A DNA stretch of 26,771 nucleotides from Patescibacteria group bacterium (GCA_029260985.1 JAJDCE010000135.1:1-26771); one strand, 5' to 3'. Positions 16,201-24,265 are shown, counted from the stretch's first letter. The notes: a model not told the origin generated them from the letters alone. Program-made: numbers and translations.

Positions 16201-19200
16201 GAGATTGAAGACGAAACCGATTTTCTGAATGAGGCCGAAAAACAGATTGAAGCTCAAATTGTTGAGGCGATTGGAGTCGGCATTGATGATACGGTTATTG
16301 TGGAAGATGTTGAGTTGGTTCCTGAGGAAACACGATCCGAAGTACTGCCCCTTGATTTTGTGATGTCGGCTCTTGAAAATCCAGATTATTTATTTACACC
16401 GGTTGAGGGTTCACATACAACCTCATTAGATCATATGGTGGCTTATGAATATTCGGACCATCGACGGAATATTGTGGATGTGTTTCGGGATGATTCAAGT
16501 AGTATTACGCCTCGACGTTTAGATGAATACCGAATTTATAACTATGGAGATGGCTTTGAAGAAGAAAGGTTACGTTTTGAAGGCATTGTTCTTCATCCAC
16601 TTGCTGATGGATCTATTGAAGGTTATCTGGAGCCTGAGGTTCAATCCGATGACTTAGATTTTGATGTGGATGAAGAGATCCATTCGATTTATGTAGACGG
16701 CCTTTCTGTTGAGCCTATTTTCCGGATCCGGCCTGTATTTGCATTGGATCACTTAAATCAACCCATCGAAGGATTAACAACTCGCATCAATGGAGATCGC
16801 TATAACGAACTTCTGATTGCTCTCAATGCATCGGTTGATCGTTACCCATTTACGGTTAATGCTCGTGTTACTTTCACATCGCCTGATCAATCTGCTTATG
16901 ACGCAGTCCTTGATTCCGGTCGAAATACAGTGGGCCGATTTGGCTCCAGCCAAACGGTTGGTGATTTTAATGCAGATGGGGTTGATGATTTAGCGATTGG
17001 CTCTTTTGCGCATTCCAGTCTTTCCGGTTTGGTTTCAATTTACTATGGTCAGAAAGAGGCAGGTTTTAGCTCCAGTCTTCCGGAAATTACTCTGATGGGT
17101 GACAGTCTTGATTACTTTGGCTATAGCCTTGAAGCAGCTGATCTTAATGCAGACGGCATTGATGATCTTGTTGTTGGCAGTCCTTATCACAATTTAGATA
17201 CAGGTAAAATTTGGATTTATGATGGGGCCACACTTGCCACCAAAGAGTTATCCATTGAAGCTGATTTGGTGATTGAGGGGGCAGGTGAAGGAGATGAATT
17301 CGGAACCCGTATTGCATTAGATGACTTAAATGGCGATGGATTTGTTGATGTGGCTGTTTCAGCTCCCGGAGATCGAAATGAGCAAGGTTTAGTTCATCTC
17401 TTTTATGACTTAAATAAAACTTTTGACGAGACAATTTCAGCTCTTAACGCGAATGATTCTGATCAAGTGATTGTTGGTGAACCGTTTGATGCGGCTCGTT
17501 TTGGTCAGCAGATGATGGCCGGAGATTTCAACGCTGATTCAAAGGCTGATTTGATTATCTCATCCCCTTATACACTTCCGAATGGTCGTTTTTATCTATT
17601 TTTTCAAGATGAACATTCGTGGACAACAGATGAAGAAGATTGTCAAAAGAACTGTTTGGCTACCCAAGCTGATCTGATGATGGAAGGGGAAGGGGAGTTT
17701 GCTGTTTCTATGACAGCGGGTGACTTTGATGGTGATGGTCAATTGGATTTGGCGACAGGTTCACCACTTTTTAATATAGGCCAAACGTTACGTGAAGGAC
17801 GTGTTTGCGTTTACTATCAGGATGAAACGCCATGGACGATTCAATCAGAGGAGCCATGCAGCCAGTGTTCCGCGCTCAATGCTGATGTGAAAATTACAGG
17901 AGAAGCCGCAGAATTATTCGGTAAAACATTGCATGCTTTTGATATGAATCAGGATCAACTAGATGATTTAGTGGTGACGGGTTCATTCGGCCGCAGTCCG
18001 ACTTCCGGAAAAGTGACTATTTTTACGTCTGATCTGACAGCTGACAGTTTGAATATCGGTACGGGTGGTTTTATGGATAGCGATACCCATTATTCATTAA
18101 GGTGGCATGGTGAAGCGAAATCAGCCTTTGGTCAAACTGTGATAACAGGGGATTTTAATGGAGATGGCTTTGACGATCTCTCTATTGCTGCTCCACGTTT
18201 TCTAGATGATCAGGGTCGACTTTATATCTTCAATGGAACTTCACCTGAATCTGATGAAGAGGGCGAAGGTCGTTCTTTAAAGCAAAAGCTTGAAGATGAG
18301 ACCATTGTGGAGGATGAGGTGATTGAAGAGGAAGTTGCAGATGCTGAAGAAGGGGAGGGTGAGGAAGTTTCAGAAACATTGGAGGAAGAAGACACTGATT
18401 TTGAAATAGACCCTGACGACATTGAAGGCGCTTTGGATGAAGTGAAAGAAGCCGCTTCTGATTACCTGCTTGATATTTCGATTCCTGAACCTCCTGCTAT
18501 TGTATGCCCGGGCTTTATCGATGGTGAGTTTAATATTTTAAATTATGCCTCTTGCAGCTGGGAAGACACTGCCGGGCCTTCGATTGGGATTCATAAATAC
18601 TGTCTTGATTTTGAAAACACCTGCATTCCAGATATTGAAAAGCCAGGTCGTTTAGTTGATTTTGTTAATTTATCTCATCATCATAATTATTTCCGAGTTC
18701 AGGTTTCTGATGAAGGCGGGATTAGTGATATTGCCTCTTTTAATCTTGCGGTTGATAATATGCCTATTGTTGTCGAAGGTCCATCGGATGGTGGAGTTGA
18801 TGAAAATAATCCTGTCAATGAAGGGGATTTAATCAATTTTACGGTGACTGCAAAAGACATTGAGGAAGATCCTTACTATCTTTTGGTTTGCCGAACCAGT
18901 GATGCCCCCATATATAATACGGCGGGTGAACCGGTTTGTATCGGAGCTGTAGAAAATAAGTACTGTTCATCAAAATTAACTGACAGTGGTGAGGAATCAT
19001 TTTGCTCATTTGATACCGGAGAACAGCCTTCTGTGATCTCGATTTGGTACGCTTTTGTATGTGAGGCGCAAAACGGTATTGGTGGTTGTACAAGTCCTTC
19101 ACAGGGGTCTGAAGCGGAAGGGTCTCCTTTCTATGTGAATTACCCTGCTCGTTTCGGAGAAGTTGTGGTGACTGATATCAACAATGAGGCGCCTGAACCC

Positions 19201-20373
19201 GGTGATTACCTTCGGTTCCGCCTGCCTTCAGCTGAAATTACAGACGTTCCTCCTGGCAGTCCTGTAACTTTGTATGTGTGTTCTGAGGAGTCAACTGGCT
19301 TTGATTATCGTCAGAATTTATGTCTCAATGGCACGATGCTCTGTCAGTCTGATCCAACTCACACTGATTCCTCTGATGTGATCTGTGATGAGTTCCAATC
19401 TAATGAGTTGCTTCTTACTATTCCTTATCCTGTTCAGGAACAATCGTTTCAGGTTTATGCAGAGCACGGTGAAAAAGGATTGGTGGAAGGGGTTCATGAT
19501 CAGGCATTTGATGTTTTGAATAAACTTCCTCGCCTTGTTCGTTTGGATAATGAGGGAGATATATCGATTTTGCCTGGCGGTCAGGTTGAGGTTTATTTTT
19601 CAGCGATCCTTGAAGATGACAATGGGGCAGCTGACATCATCTCTGTAGAGGGGGTTTTCTATGATAATGATGCGGTGTGGAATGATTGTGAGGCACATCA
19701 GAATGATTGTGTTATTGACCCTGTTTGTGATCTTGAGGTTCTATCGGATATTCAAATTAAAGCTGATTGCTCGGTTTCTCTCTTTTACAATGCTAATGCC
19801 AGTGAATATTGGATGGCTCACGTGAATCCATCTGATACGGCTGGATTATTCACTGATCTTCAGGATTCCGGTGAGACCCGAACAGTTCCGCCATTGAATG
19901 CAATCAATCAGGAGTCCATTTCTGTTCCTTATGTGTCGGCTGAACCGGGTCAAATAACTGATGCGGTTGAAACCCCGTTGATTAATTTAGGGAATCAGCC
20001 TGTTGATGTCTTGATCAGCGGAACTGATCTTGTCAGTGATGTATCCGTTATTCAGCGCCATTTCCAGAAGTGGAGTCTTAATAAAGATTTTGATTACAAA
20101 TCGGATGGTTACCATTTAGTTGAAACTCCAGTGGTCTCAAGCAGCCCTAATCAAGGTTGTGCAGACTTGACCCTTCCTGTTCATGAAGATACGACTCATC
20201 CAGATGTTACCCCTCTTTATTGGAAGATGATGGTACCTGAAAGTCAGAAGGCAGAACTTTATACCGGTTCAGTTTATTTTGAACCCGCCGGTAATAGCTG
20301 TGTTGATGAAGTTCCGATTGTTTTGGAAACCATAGAAGAATCGCTGGAGAAGTTTTATGAAGCAGCGGAATAG
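13243..20373 (+). CDS. Giant secreted adhesin-like protein: acidic stalk, FG-GAP propeller, Cys module (2376 aa)
   Basis: Signal segment at residues ~16-33. A helical N-terminal region (45-425) leads to an extremely acidic Glu/Val/Thr/Ala/Ile stretch (431-706) almost free of Lys and Arg, encoded by repetitive DNA. Another helical part and a beta-rich region (~855-1225) follow; the latter has YGDG and LHPLADGSIEGY motifs shared with the gene at 24497. Residues ~1225-1668 contain seven FG-GAP repeats (e.g. GDFNADGVDDLAIGS, DLNADGIDDLVVGS, GDFNGDGFDDLSIAAP), the number in an integrin-alpha-type seven-bladed Ca-binding propeller. A second acidic linker (1668-1745) leads to a Cys-containing C-terminal module (1746-2376) homologous to the next protein. 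There is no C-terminal membrane helix or LPXTG. It lies 24 bases after the anchored cohesin-like gene and is the last gene of the operon. Adhesion is inferred from architecture. Confidence 0.9.
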   Translation: MQIRPKFISGKKYTTYVILIAFVFQMMIGGLFQTQRTLANESTLDEGQQTEQVSQLKAKEILSYLKKIDTNKGRADFQAYLNDKVLDRDRLIRVRNNLSYQIAKLFHYQVSASSYVYPDFLDLERLEASAPESVTIADLIDRMQSEIHLSELLKRQAQSLQMVVTTLKASDPVQEIARLEQKLELETQLIDLLTQKASETLSSLASELRLENRLTEFWISYAGSSQSLIAQLETYLIEDLSFLSGKMELEQAALRHLNELYPTDEARSQLMDEYARNLFSLYYQQNVEQKIVKYVNDLLQSETILAIYQDEPALISTDLPLQMRSLEQLLDFALSGDFNSATFADEVKSLYSFLADKNHGDLSANYNYNSQFEVLRAVNTLINFASITSYQLDVTSIRGLYPVIVDYERDLKKAVQQQLDALIEDNVEITVEETETIVGTVEETETIVGTVEGTVEGTIVGTVEGTIVGAVEEPVVEPEEDEGVLDAIVGFVKDLISGEEEPVVEPVVEPVEEPVVETIEETIGGTIVELAEEPVEEEATEETIEAATEEAVGEATEESDDLKPAAESIEETIEEAIEEPVVETIEEAVGEIIEGTIEEPVEESVEATEETAEEPLEEAADTAETIEEAIEEVVEELVAEPVEETAEELVEEPVEEEATEETIEATTEEVAAEESVEEPVEGPTEGDSIAIEPETTEDSEPVETDDELEEDAFDVVLEPFIPEDEKLQTLIEESEIFIIPSEIAELMSLLEGDTLAFDEAVLINQLIEDNEDVNKVDEAILRLEKNQRYALLTQDIINDLITTQISLDEFISYSSALNLNIDQLDGLLSFLNQLTVELGYSDDAIQFNGINGIVRFSDEQCPDLTDSRLLDPQVEWDDFILLPFDQQRELMLVEQENETNSGYAKLKALRALDADFCVSQSSDISTKHLLGKADYFKENVEQSYVIDQENLSIEFKNTSDRFIQFDMSSPAGKHQFTLQDNPSDEVEIEDETDFLNEAEKQIEAQIVEAIGVGIDDTVIVEDVELVPEETRSEVLPLDFVMSALENPDYLFTPVEGSHTTSLDHMVAYEYSDHRRNIVDVFRDDSSSITPRRLDEYRIYNYGDGFEEERLRFEGIVLHPLADGSIEGYLEPEVQSDDLDFDVDEEIHSIYVDGLSVEPIFRIRPVFALDHLNQPIEGLTTRINGDRYNELLIALNASVDRYPFTVNARVTFTSPDQSAYDAVLDSGRNTVGRFGSSQTVGDFNADGVDDLAIGSFAHSSLSGLVSIYYGQKEAGFSSSLPEITLMGDSLDYFGYSLEAADLNADGIDDLVVGSPYHNLDTGKIWIYDGATLATKELSIEADLVIEGAGEGDEFGTRIALDDLNGDGFVDVAVSAPGDRNEQGLVHLFYDLNKTFDETISALNANDSDQVIVGEPFDAARFGQQMMAGDFNADSKADLIISSPYTLPNGRFYLFFQDEHSWTTDEEDCQKNCLATQADLMMEGEGEFAVSMTAGDFDGDGQLDLATGSPLFNIGQTLREGRVCVYYQDETPWTIQSEEPCSQCSALNADVKITGEAAELFGKTLHAFDMNQDQLDDLVVTGSFGRSPTSGKVTIFTSDLTADSLNIGTGGFMDSDTHYSLRWHGEAKSAFGQTVITGDFNGDGFDDLSIAAPRFLDDQGRLYIFNGTSPESDEEGEGRSLKQKLEDETIVEDEVIEEEVADAEEGEGEEVSETLEEEDTDFEIDPDDIEGALDEVKEAASDYLLDISIPEPPAIVCPGFIDGEFNILNYASCSWEDTAGPSIGIHKYCLDFENTCIPDIEKPGRLVDFVNLSHHHNYFRVQVSDEGGISDIASFNLAVDNMPIVVEGPSDGGVDENNPVNEGDLINFTVTAKDIEEDPYYLLVCRTSDAPIYNTAGEPVCIGAVENKYCSSKLTDSGEESFCSFDTGEQPSVISIWYAFVCEAQNGIGGCTSPSQGSEAEGSPFYVNYPARFGEVVVTDINNEAPEPGDYLRFRLPSAEITDVPPGSPVTLYVCSEESTGFDYRQNLCLNGTMLCQSDPTHTDSSDVICDEFQSNELLLTIPYPVQEQSFQVYAEHGEKGLVEGVHDQAFDVLNKLPRLVRLDNEGDISILPGGQVEVYFSAILEDDNGAADIISVEGVFYDNDAVWNDCEAHQNDCVIDPVCDLEVLSDIQIKADCSVSLFYNANASEYWMAHVNPSDTAGLFTDLQDSGETRTVPPLNAINQESISVPYVSAEPGQITDAVETPLINLGNQPVDVLISGTDLVSDVSVIQRHFQKWSLNKDFDYKSDGYHLVETPVVSSSPNQGCADLTLPVHEDTTHPDVTPLYWKMMVPESQKAELYTGSVYFEPAGNSCVDEVPIVLETIEESLEKFYEAAE
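14533..14652 (+). repeat. In-frame tandem repeats (VEETETIVGT / VEGTIVGT) in the giant gene
   Basis: Two identical 30-base units (14533-14562 and 14563-14592) are followed by 12-base (14593-14604) and two 24-base variants (14605-14628, 14629-14652, differing by one base), all multiples of three. They open a longer degenerate Glu-rich region running to about 15360. Exact copies imply recent expansion by slippage or recombination. Length changes here would keep the frame. Confidence 0.85.
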
Positions 20374-20438
20374 TTAATTGTTATTGTTCTAATGTTCTAT
20401 TGCTTTATTTTGAGGTTTTTTAGGGTGAGAATGGGAAA

Positions 20439-20467
20439 GTGTCGGAAATTTCGACAACAGATTTTTT
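20439..20467 (+). terminator. Terminator after the giant gene, TTTCGACAACA family
   Basis: TGTCGGAAATTTCGACA (20440-20456) forms a TGTCG/CGACA stem with weaker inner pairs, followed by ACAGA and six Ts (20462-20467). It lies 66 bases after the stop and closes the four-gene unit. Apart from the T-tract, the sequence matches the element after alaS on the other strand. Confidence 0.7.
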
Positions 20468-20491
20468 GGATCCAAATTGCTATCGGCTCAA

Positions 20492-20526
20492 CCGATTTCC
20501 CCGGATCAAGTCCTGGGCAGGCATCG
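20492..20526. repeat. Degenerate copy of the GC-rich hairpin found at 24143-24193
   Basis: CCGAT...ATCGG arms enclose CCCCGGATCAAGTCCTGGGC, matching the core of the perfect hairpin at 24143-24193 (CCCCGTATCAAGTACGGGGC) with three changes. The stem is imperfect here. It looks like a decayed dispersed palindromic repeat (REP-like). Confidence 0.5.
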
Positions 20527-20790
20527 GAATCGCGTTTTCAAATAGCCTTCATATTGCTAGCATCTTAAAAAAAGCAATTTGATAGCCATCTGATAGCAAT
20601 TTGGTGCCATACCTATATATAAGGGGTTTGTTTCAAAATCAACTTTACAGAGTATGGCAAAATATTTTGCTATATATATATTTTGGACTTTTTGTCTAAC
20701 TTCGACTTGCTTTTCAGACTTTGGTACTTTAAATTTGATAGTAATTGAGAAATATTTTCAAAATAAATTTATCCCTTAAAAAAATAAATA

Positions 20791-22908
20791 ATGACTAAGA
20801 AAATCTTTTCGATCATGACTTTGGTAATGTTTGTGGGCGTTTTAGGCCTGCTACACAATGCCAATGCTGATGAAACTTTAGGTACAGGTGCGAGTGTCAG
20901 TAACACTTCTCCTGTCTTTACCGCTACCCCATCTGATGGTGGTTCAGCGGGTGGAACCGGTACCGATGATACGGCCGGTAATCCAACTGCCGTTGGTAGT
21001 AACGTGACCTTTACGGCCACTGCTATTGACGTGAACAGTGATCAATATTATTTGGCTGCCTGTAAAACGGATGCCGTAACCGTTGGAGACGATGCTGCTC
21101 CTACTTGTGATGGTGGTGCTTGGGGAATTAGTGCTGCTGCCAATTCGGCGGCTCAAGCTTCTCAAACCTACACTGCCTTAGTGGGTGATGCAGAATCAAA
21201 CGCTTGGTATGCGTTTGTTTGTGATAAGCTCGCCACTGGCAGCGGACCAATTTGTTATCCTGCGAATGCAGCGGGTGACCAGGGTTTTGCTGTTGGAACC
21301 ATGACGTTCACGGATGTGCCAGCGGATGAAGATGATATTACGATTGATAGTATTACCTATGTGTTTGATACCGCTAATGACGGTACTGTAAAAGCTGGAA
21401 CCGAAGTGGATACTTCCACTTCTGAGGATGGTGCTGATGCTGCTGCTGCTCTTGTGGCCGCAGAAGTAGGAACTAGTTCTCATATGACCAGCCGAGGAGC
21501 GGTTACTTATATATATGCTGATACAGAAGGTGCTGGTGGTAATTCACTAGGGACCGTTGTAAATACATGTTCAAATTGTACTGCCGGAGGTGCTACGCTT
21601 GCCGGAGGTAGTGCTGACAATATGTCACCGTTTAAGGTGAACCATGAACCAACCTTTGGTGCGGTTACTTTCACTGACTCTGGTGATGGAACTATCGCCC
21701 CTGGTGATACTGTTAAATTTTTAATGCCAAATGCAAACTGGGCAGACAGTGATACTGACGGAAGTCAGGATACGTTGAACTTCTATGTTTGCTCTGGTGA
21801 GTCTGACATGGGTGGTGTGACTTCAGCATTTGATTATTCTACTGATAGTTGTACTGGTGGTACGCTTCTTTGCTCATCCACTGGAACTGCTCCTTCATCT
21901 GATGGCACTTGTAATGACACTACAGATATTGTAGTTGTGCCAACTGCTCACGGAACTTATGATGTTAAAATCTACGTAGAGGACAATCACAGCATGCCAG
22001 CGACCGGTGGAACAACAATTCAGACTTTCACTGTTATTGATGTTGCTCCTGTGCTAACCAGCTATACCGCTGTAGATGCTCCTGCACCTGCTGCTGGTAG
22101 TAGCGATCCTGTTGATTTCTCAGTTGCTTTCACTGACGATAATGGTGATGGTGATGTAACTGCTGTAGAAGGAGTATTCTTTGAAGATACAACAGTAGCG
22201 AACACTTGTACTGCTGATGAAAATGATTGCTATATCGACGCTACTTGTACCCTTACTCTTCAGAGTGGTGCAGGCAGTGGAAAAACTGCTACTGGAACCG
22301 ATAATGCCTTAGGCGCTGATTGTCAGGTGACCGTTTACTTTAATGCTACTGCCAGTGCAAACTGGGAAGTTCAGGCTAAGCCAACTGATGGAATTGGTCA
22401 GGAAACTGGTTTTGCTGATAGTAATGTAAACCTAACCAATGCAGCTCTTTCCGGTATCGATATCGCAGAGGCGAGTATTGCTTACGGAACGGTTGCGATC
22501 GGAGGTACTTCTACCGGTCAGGAAACCAGCATGGGGAATGTGGGTAACCAAATTCTCGATGTACTGATCAGCGGTGCTAACATGTGTACCGATTACCCAA
22601 CCTGTTCTGGTAGCTCGATTGTTGCCGCTCAGCAAAAGTGGCATCAGACATCAGCTACTTTTGACTGGGATACTGCTGAGTCCAATCCAGGACCATGGAT
22701 TCTTAAAACAACTTCTTCAGCTGGTGCTGAAACAGCTGGATGTACTAACCGTGATATTCCGGTTCGACTTACCAATGCTTCAACCGCCACTAACGAATCT
22801 GTGTACTGGAAGATCAGAATTCCTTCTAGTCAAGCTGCCGGAAGCTATACGGGGGCGAATACTTTTGCCACCACTGCTGACTCTTCATGTTCCGGTACTC
22901 TCAACTAA
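20791..22908 (+). CDS. Secreted Cys-module surface protein, 705 aa (possible S-layer-like or WxL-like protein)
   Basis: Signal peptide MTKKIFSIMTLVMFVGVL...NANA. The mature protein is rich in Thr, Ala, Gly, Asp and Ser with scattered Cys pairs and almost no catalytic-looking motif. It is a stand-alone version of the giant's C-terminal module. Shared motifs, in order, are ATPSDGG (giant GPSDGG), YYLAACKTD (YYLLVCRTSD), WYAFVCD (WYAFVCE), SPFKVNH (SPFYVNY), EGVFF....NDCYID (EGVFY....NDCVID), LDVLISG (VDVLISG) and the ending VYWKIRIPSSQ..GSYTG (LYWKMMVPESQ..LYTG). Residues ~166-278 are an extra domain absent from both paralogues. Its gene has an unusually long 417-base upstream region and ends with a double stop TAATAA, which would suit a heavily expressed surface protein. 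It is probably cotranscribed with the membrane-anchored gene 73 bases downstream. Function is unknown. Confidence 0.85.
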   Translation: MTKKIFSIMTLVMFVGVLGLLHNANADETLGTGASVSNTSPVFTATPSDGGSAGGTGTDDTAGNPTAVGSNVTFTATAIDVNSDQYYLAACKTDAVTVGDDAAPTCDGGAWGISAAANSAAQASQTYTALVGDAESNAWYAFVCDKLATGSGPICYPANAAGDQGFAVGTMTFTDVPADEDDITIDSITYVFDTANDGTVKAGTEVDTSTSEDGADAAAALVAAEVGTSSHMTSRGAVTYIYADTEGAGGNSLGTVVNTCSNCTAGGATLAGGSADNMSPFKVNHEPTFGAVTFTDSGDGTIAPGDTVKFLMPNANWADSDTDGSQDTLNFYVCSGESDMGGVTSAFDYSTDSCTGGTLLCSSTGTAPSSDGTCNDTTDIVVVPTAHGTYDVKIYVEDNHSMPATGGTTIQTFTVIDVAPVLTSYTAVDAPAPAAGSSDPVDFSVAFTDDNGDGDVTAVEGVFFEDTTVANTCTADENDCYIDATCTLTLQSGAGSGKTATGTDNALGADCQVTVYFNATASANWEVQAKPTDGIGQETGFADSNVNLTNAALSGIDIAEASIAYGTVAIGGTSTGQETSMGNVGNQILDVLISGANMCTDYPTCSGSSIVAAQQKWHQTSATFDWDTAESNPGPWILKTTSSAGAETAGCTNRDIPVRLTNASTATNESVYWKIRIPSSQAAGSYTGANTFATTADSSCSGTLN

Positions 22909-22909
22909 T

Positions 22910-22960
22910 AAGCCAATCCCTCCTACGCCCCGATGTTAATCGGGGCTGAGGTGGGCTTTT
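22910..22960 (+). terminator. Hairpin with T-run between the 705-aa and 352-aa genes
   Basis: A perfect 8-base stem GCCCCGAT/ATCGGGGC (22927-22934, 22939-22946) with a GTTA loop is extended by CCT/AGG and AAGCC/GGCTT pairs. It ends in GGGCTTTT. It probably terminates or attenuates transcription so that the downstream 352-aa gene is made at a lower level by read-through; I see no obvious promoter for that gene. Confidence 0.65.
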
Positions 22961-22981
22961 ACCAATTAAAACTAACACTGA

Positions 22982-24040
22982 ATGAAAACAAAAATATTCG
23001 TGCATTCAATGCTCTCGCTGGTAATTGGGCTTGTGATCCTAGTTCCTGGAACATTGGCGGCTGCATTTGGCATCGCGCCACCATGGATCAATAATGAGAA
23101 TCTAAAGCCTGGGTCAAGTTTTGTTTACGAAATTGACTTAAACACCAATGATCCGGCACAGGATATGGATGTAAAGACCAGAATTACAGGTGATGATGAG
23201 ATTCTTGAATGGGTTACTATTCGAGACAGCGCTAGCTTTATGATGCCTGCTGGTCAGCAACATGTTCCCATGTATGTTGAGGTGAATGTGCCTGAAGATG
23301 CCAAGCCTGGAAAATACAAAGGTGATATCGGCGTTACGGTTATTCCCAGAGGTATAGAAAGGGAAGATGTCTCTATCTTCCTAGGCGGACATATATCCGT
23401 GAACCTCCAAGTTGTGAATTACGATGTCACTGACTACTGGGTTAAATCAGTATCTGTGGATCCAATTACAGAAGGGCAACCTGCGAGTCTGAACCTAACT
23501 GTCAAAAATCTTGGAAATACACCCCTTTCTTCACTTAAAACAACCGTTGAGGTATTTAATAAGAAAGGCGATGTTGTAGCCAATGGTTCCGGAGATCAGC
23601 TCACTAAAACCATTCAGCCTCATACGGTTGAAACGGCAAAGGTATCCGTACCATTGCCCAGCCTGGAGTCTGGTAGTTACTGGCTTAATGTCAGCGCTCT
23701 CAAGAAGGGCAAGGTGGTTTATCAGAACCGATTGTACCTGGCTGTTAACTCTGTTGATTTGAACAATATAGTAAGTACTTCCGTTCAAGTTGGAGGTGAT
23801 ACTATGAAAGCCGCAGCAGAGGCTAATATGATTAAAGCCTCTGATTCTGATCATTCTAATCCTTTGGTTCGGGAAGCGAAGAAGAGCAATGTTCAGGTAA
23901 AAACAACCGTTACTGTAAGGGCGCCACTCACGAATCAATTGATTGGTGTAGTGATTATCCTTCTCGGTATTCTGATTCTTATTACCGCTCGTATTCAAAC
24001 GGGATTGTTTAGCAAGTTCAAGCGCAGCAAAAGGCGCTAA
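22982..24040 (+). CDS. Membrane-anchored two-domain beta-sandwich surface protein, 352 aa
   Basis: Signal peptide (residues 1-27), then two beta-sandwich domains (~28-145 and ~146-275). The first opens FGIAPPWINNENLKPGSSF and includes VPMYVEVNVPEDAKPGKYKG, as in NEW3/DUF916-type domains. The second includes LNLTVKNLGNTPLSSLKTTV, a CARDB-like strand pattern. A linker leads to a single membrane helix (~317-337, LIGVVIILLGILILITARI) and a basic cytoplasmic tail (KFKRSKRR). From memory, proteins of this build, often starting G-I-x-P-P-W-x-x-N, are common in Patescibacteria. Size and layout match WxL-interacting proteins (DUF916-DUF3324-TM) of Firmicutes, although sequence identity has not been shown. 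Its position directly after the 705-aa secreted protein suggests it tethers that protein. No Shine-Dalgarno. Confidence 0.85.
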   Translation: MKTKIFVHSMLSLVIGLVILVPGTLAAAFGIAPPWINNENLKPGSSFVYEIDLNTNDPAQDMDVKTRITGDDEILEWVTIRDSASFMMPAGQQHVPMYVEVNVPEDAKPGKYKGDIGVTVIPRGIEREDVSIFLGGHISVNLQVVNYDVTDYWVKSVSVDPITEGQPASLNLTVKNLGNTPLSSLKTTVEVFNKKGDVVANGSGDQLTKTIQPHTVETAKVSVPLPSLESGSYWLNVSALKKGKVVYQNRLYLAVNSVDLNNIVSTSVQVGGDTMKAAAEANMIKASDSDHSNPLVREAKKSNVQVKTTVTVRAPLTNQLIGVVIILLGILILITARIQTGLFSKFKRSKRR

Positions 24041-24070
24041 GAAATCTTAGTCATTTATAAGAATTAAAAA

Positions 24071-24096
24071 GTCCCTGCGTAAGCGGGGGCTTTTTT
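24071..24096 (+). terminator. Intrinsic terminator after the 352-aa gene
   Basis: GTCCCTGC and GCGGGGGC (two G-T pairs) form an 8-bp GC-rich stem with a GTAA tetraloop, followed directly by six Ts (24091-24096). It lies 30 bases after the stop codon, a textbook rho-independent layout. Confidence 0.9.
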
Positions 24097-24142
24097 GATG
24101 CTGTCTCGTTTGTCATTCTGAACTTCTCAGCCATCATTCTTT

Positions 24143-24193
24143 CCCCCTGTCATTCCTGCCCCGTATCAAGTACGGGGCAGGAATGACAGGGGG
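24143..24193. repeat. Perfect 23-bp-stem hairpin repeat
   Basis: Arms 24143-24165 (CCCCCTGTCATTCCTGCCCC plus GTA) and 24171-24193 are exact reverse complements, with a TCAAG loop. No T-run follows, so it is not a standard terminator. Hairpins with GTCATTCCTGCCC/GGGCAGGAATGAC arms occur as dispersed repeats in many bacterial genomes (general knowledge). A decayed relative lies at 20492-20526. Confidence 0.8.
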
Positions 24194-24265
24194 GTGGTTT
24201 TTGGATTTTGTAGGAAAAGACAATGTAAAATATATTCAGAGCGACTAATTGAGGTGTGTGAAATC

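Larger units (their letters stand above)
20374..20790. other. 417-base intergenic region with terminator and inverted repeats, no gene seen
   Basis: Besides the terminator (20439-20467) and a degenerate GC hairpin (20492-20526), it holds a perfect 13-base inverted repeat, CCAAATTGCTATC (20472-20484) and GATAGCAATTTGG (20592-20604), with a related GCAATTTGATAGC at 20574-20586. A 14-base palindrome GCAAAATATTTTGC (20657-20670) runs into a TA run. The last 150 bases are strongly AT rich and must contain the promoter for the 705-aa gene; I could not place it convincingly (TTGCTT at 20707-20712 with TAAATT 17 bases on is weak). No ORF or tRNA-like fold is evident. Confidence 0.6.

Noticed and set aside
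23531..23998. Minus-strand 155-codon open frame
   Set aside because: Antisense of the 352-aa gene, whose signal peptide, domains and membrane helix are clear on the + strand.
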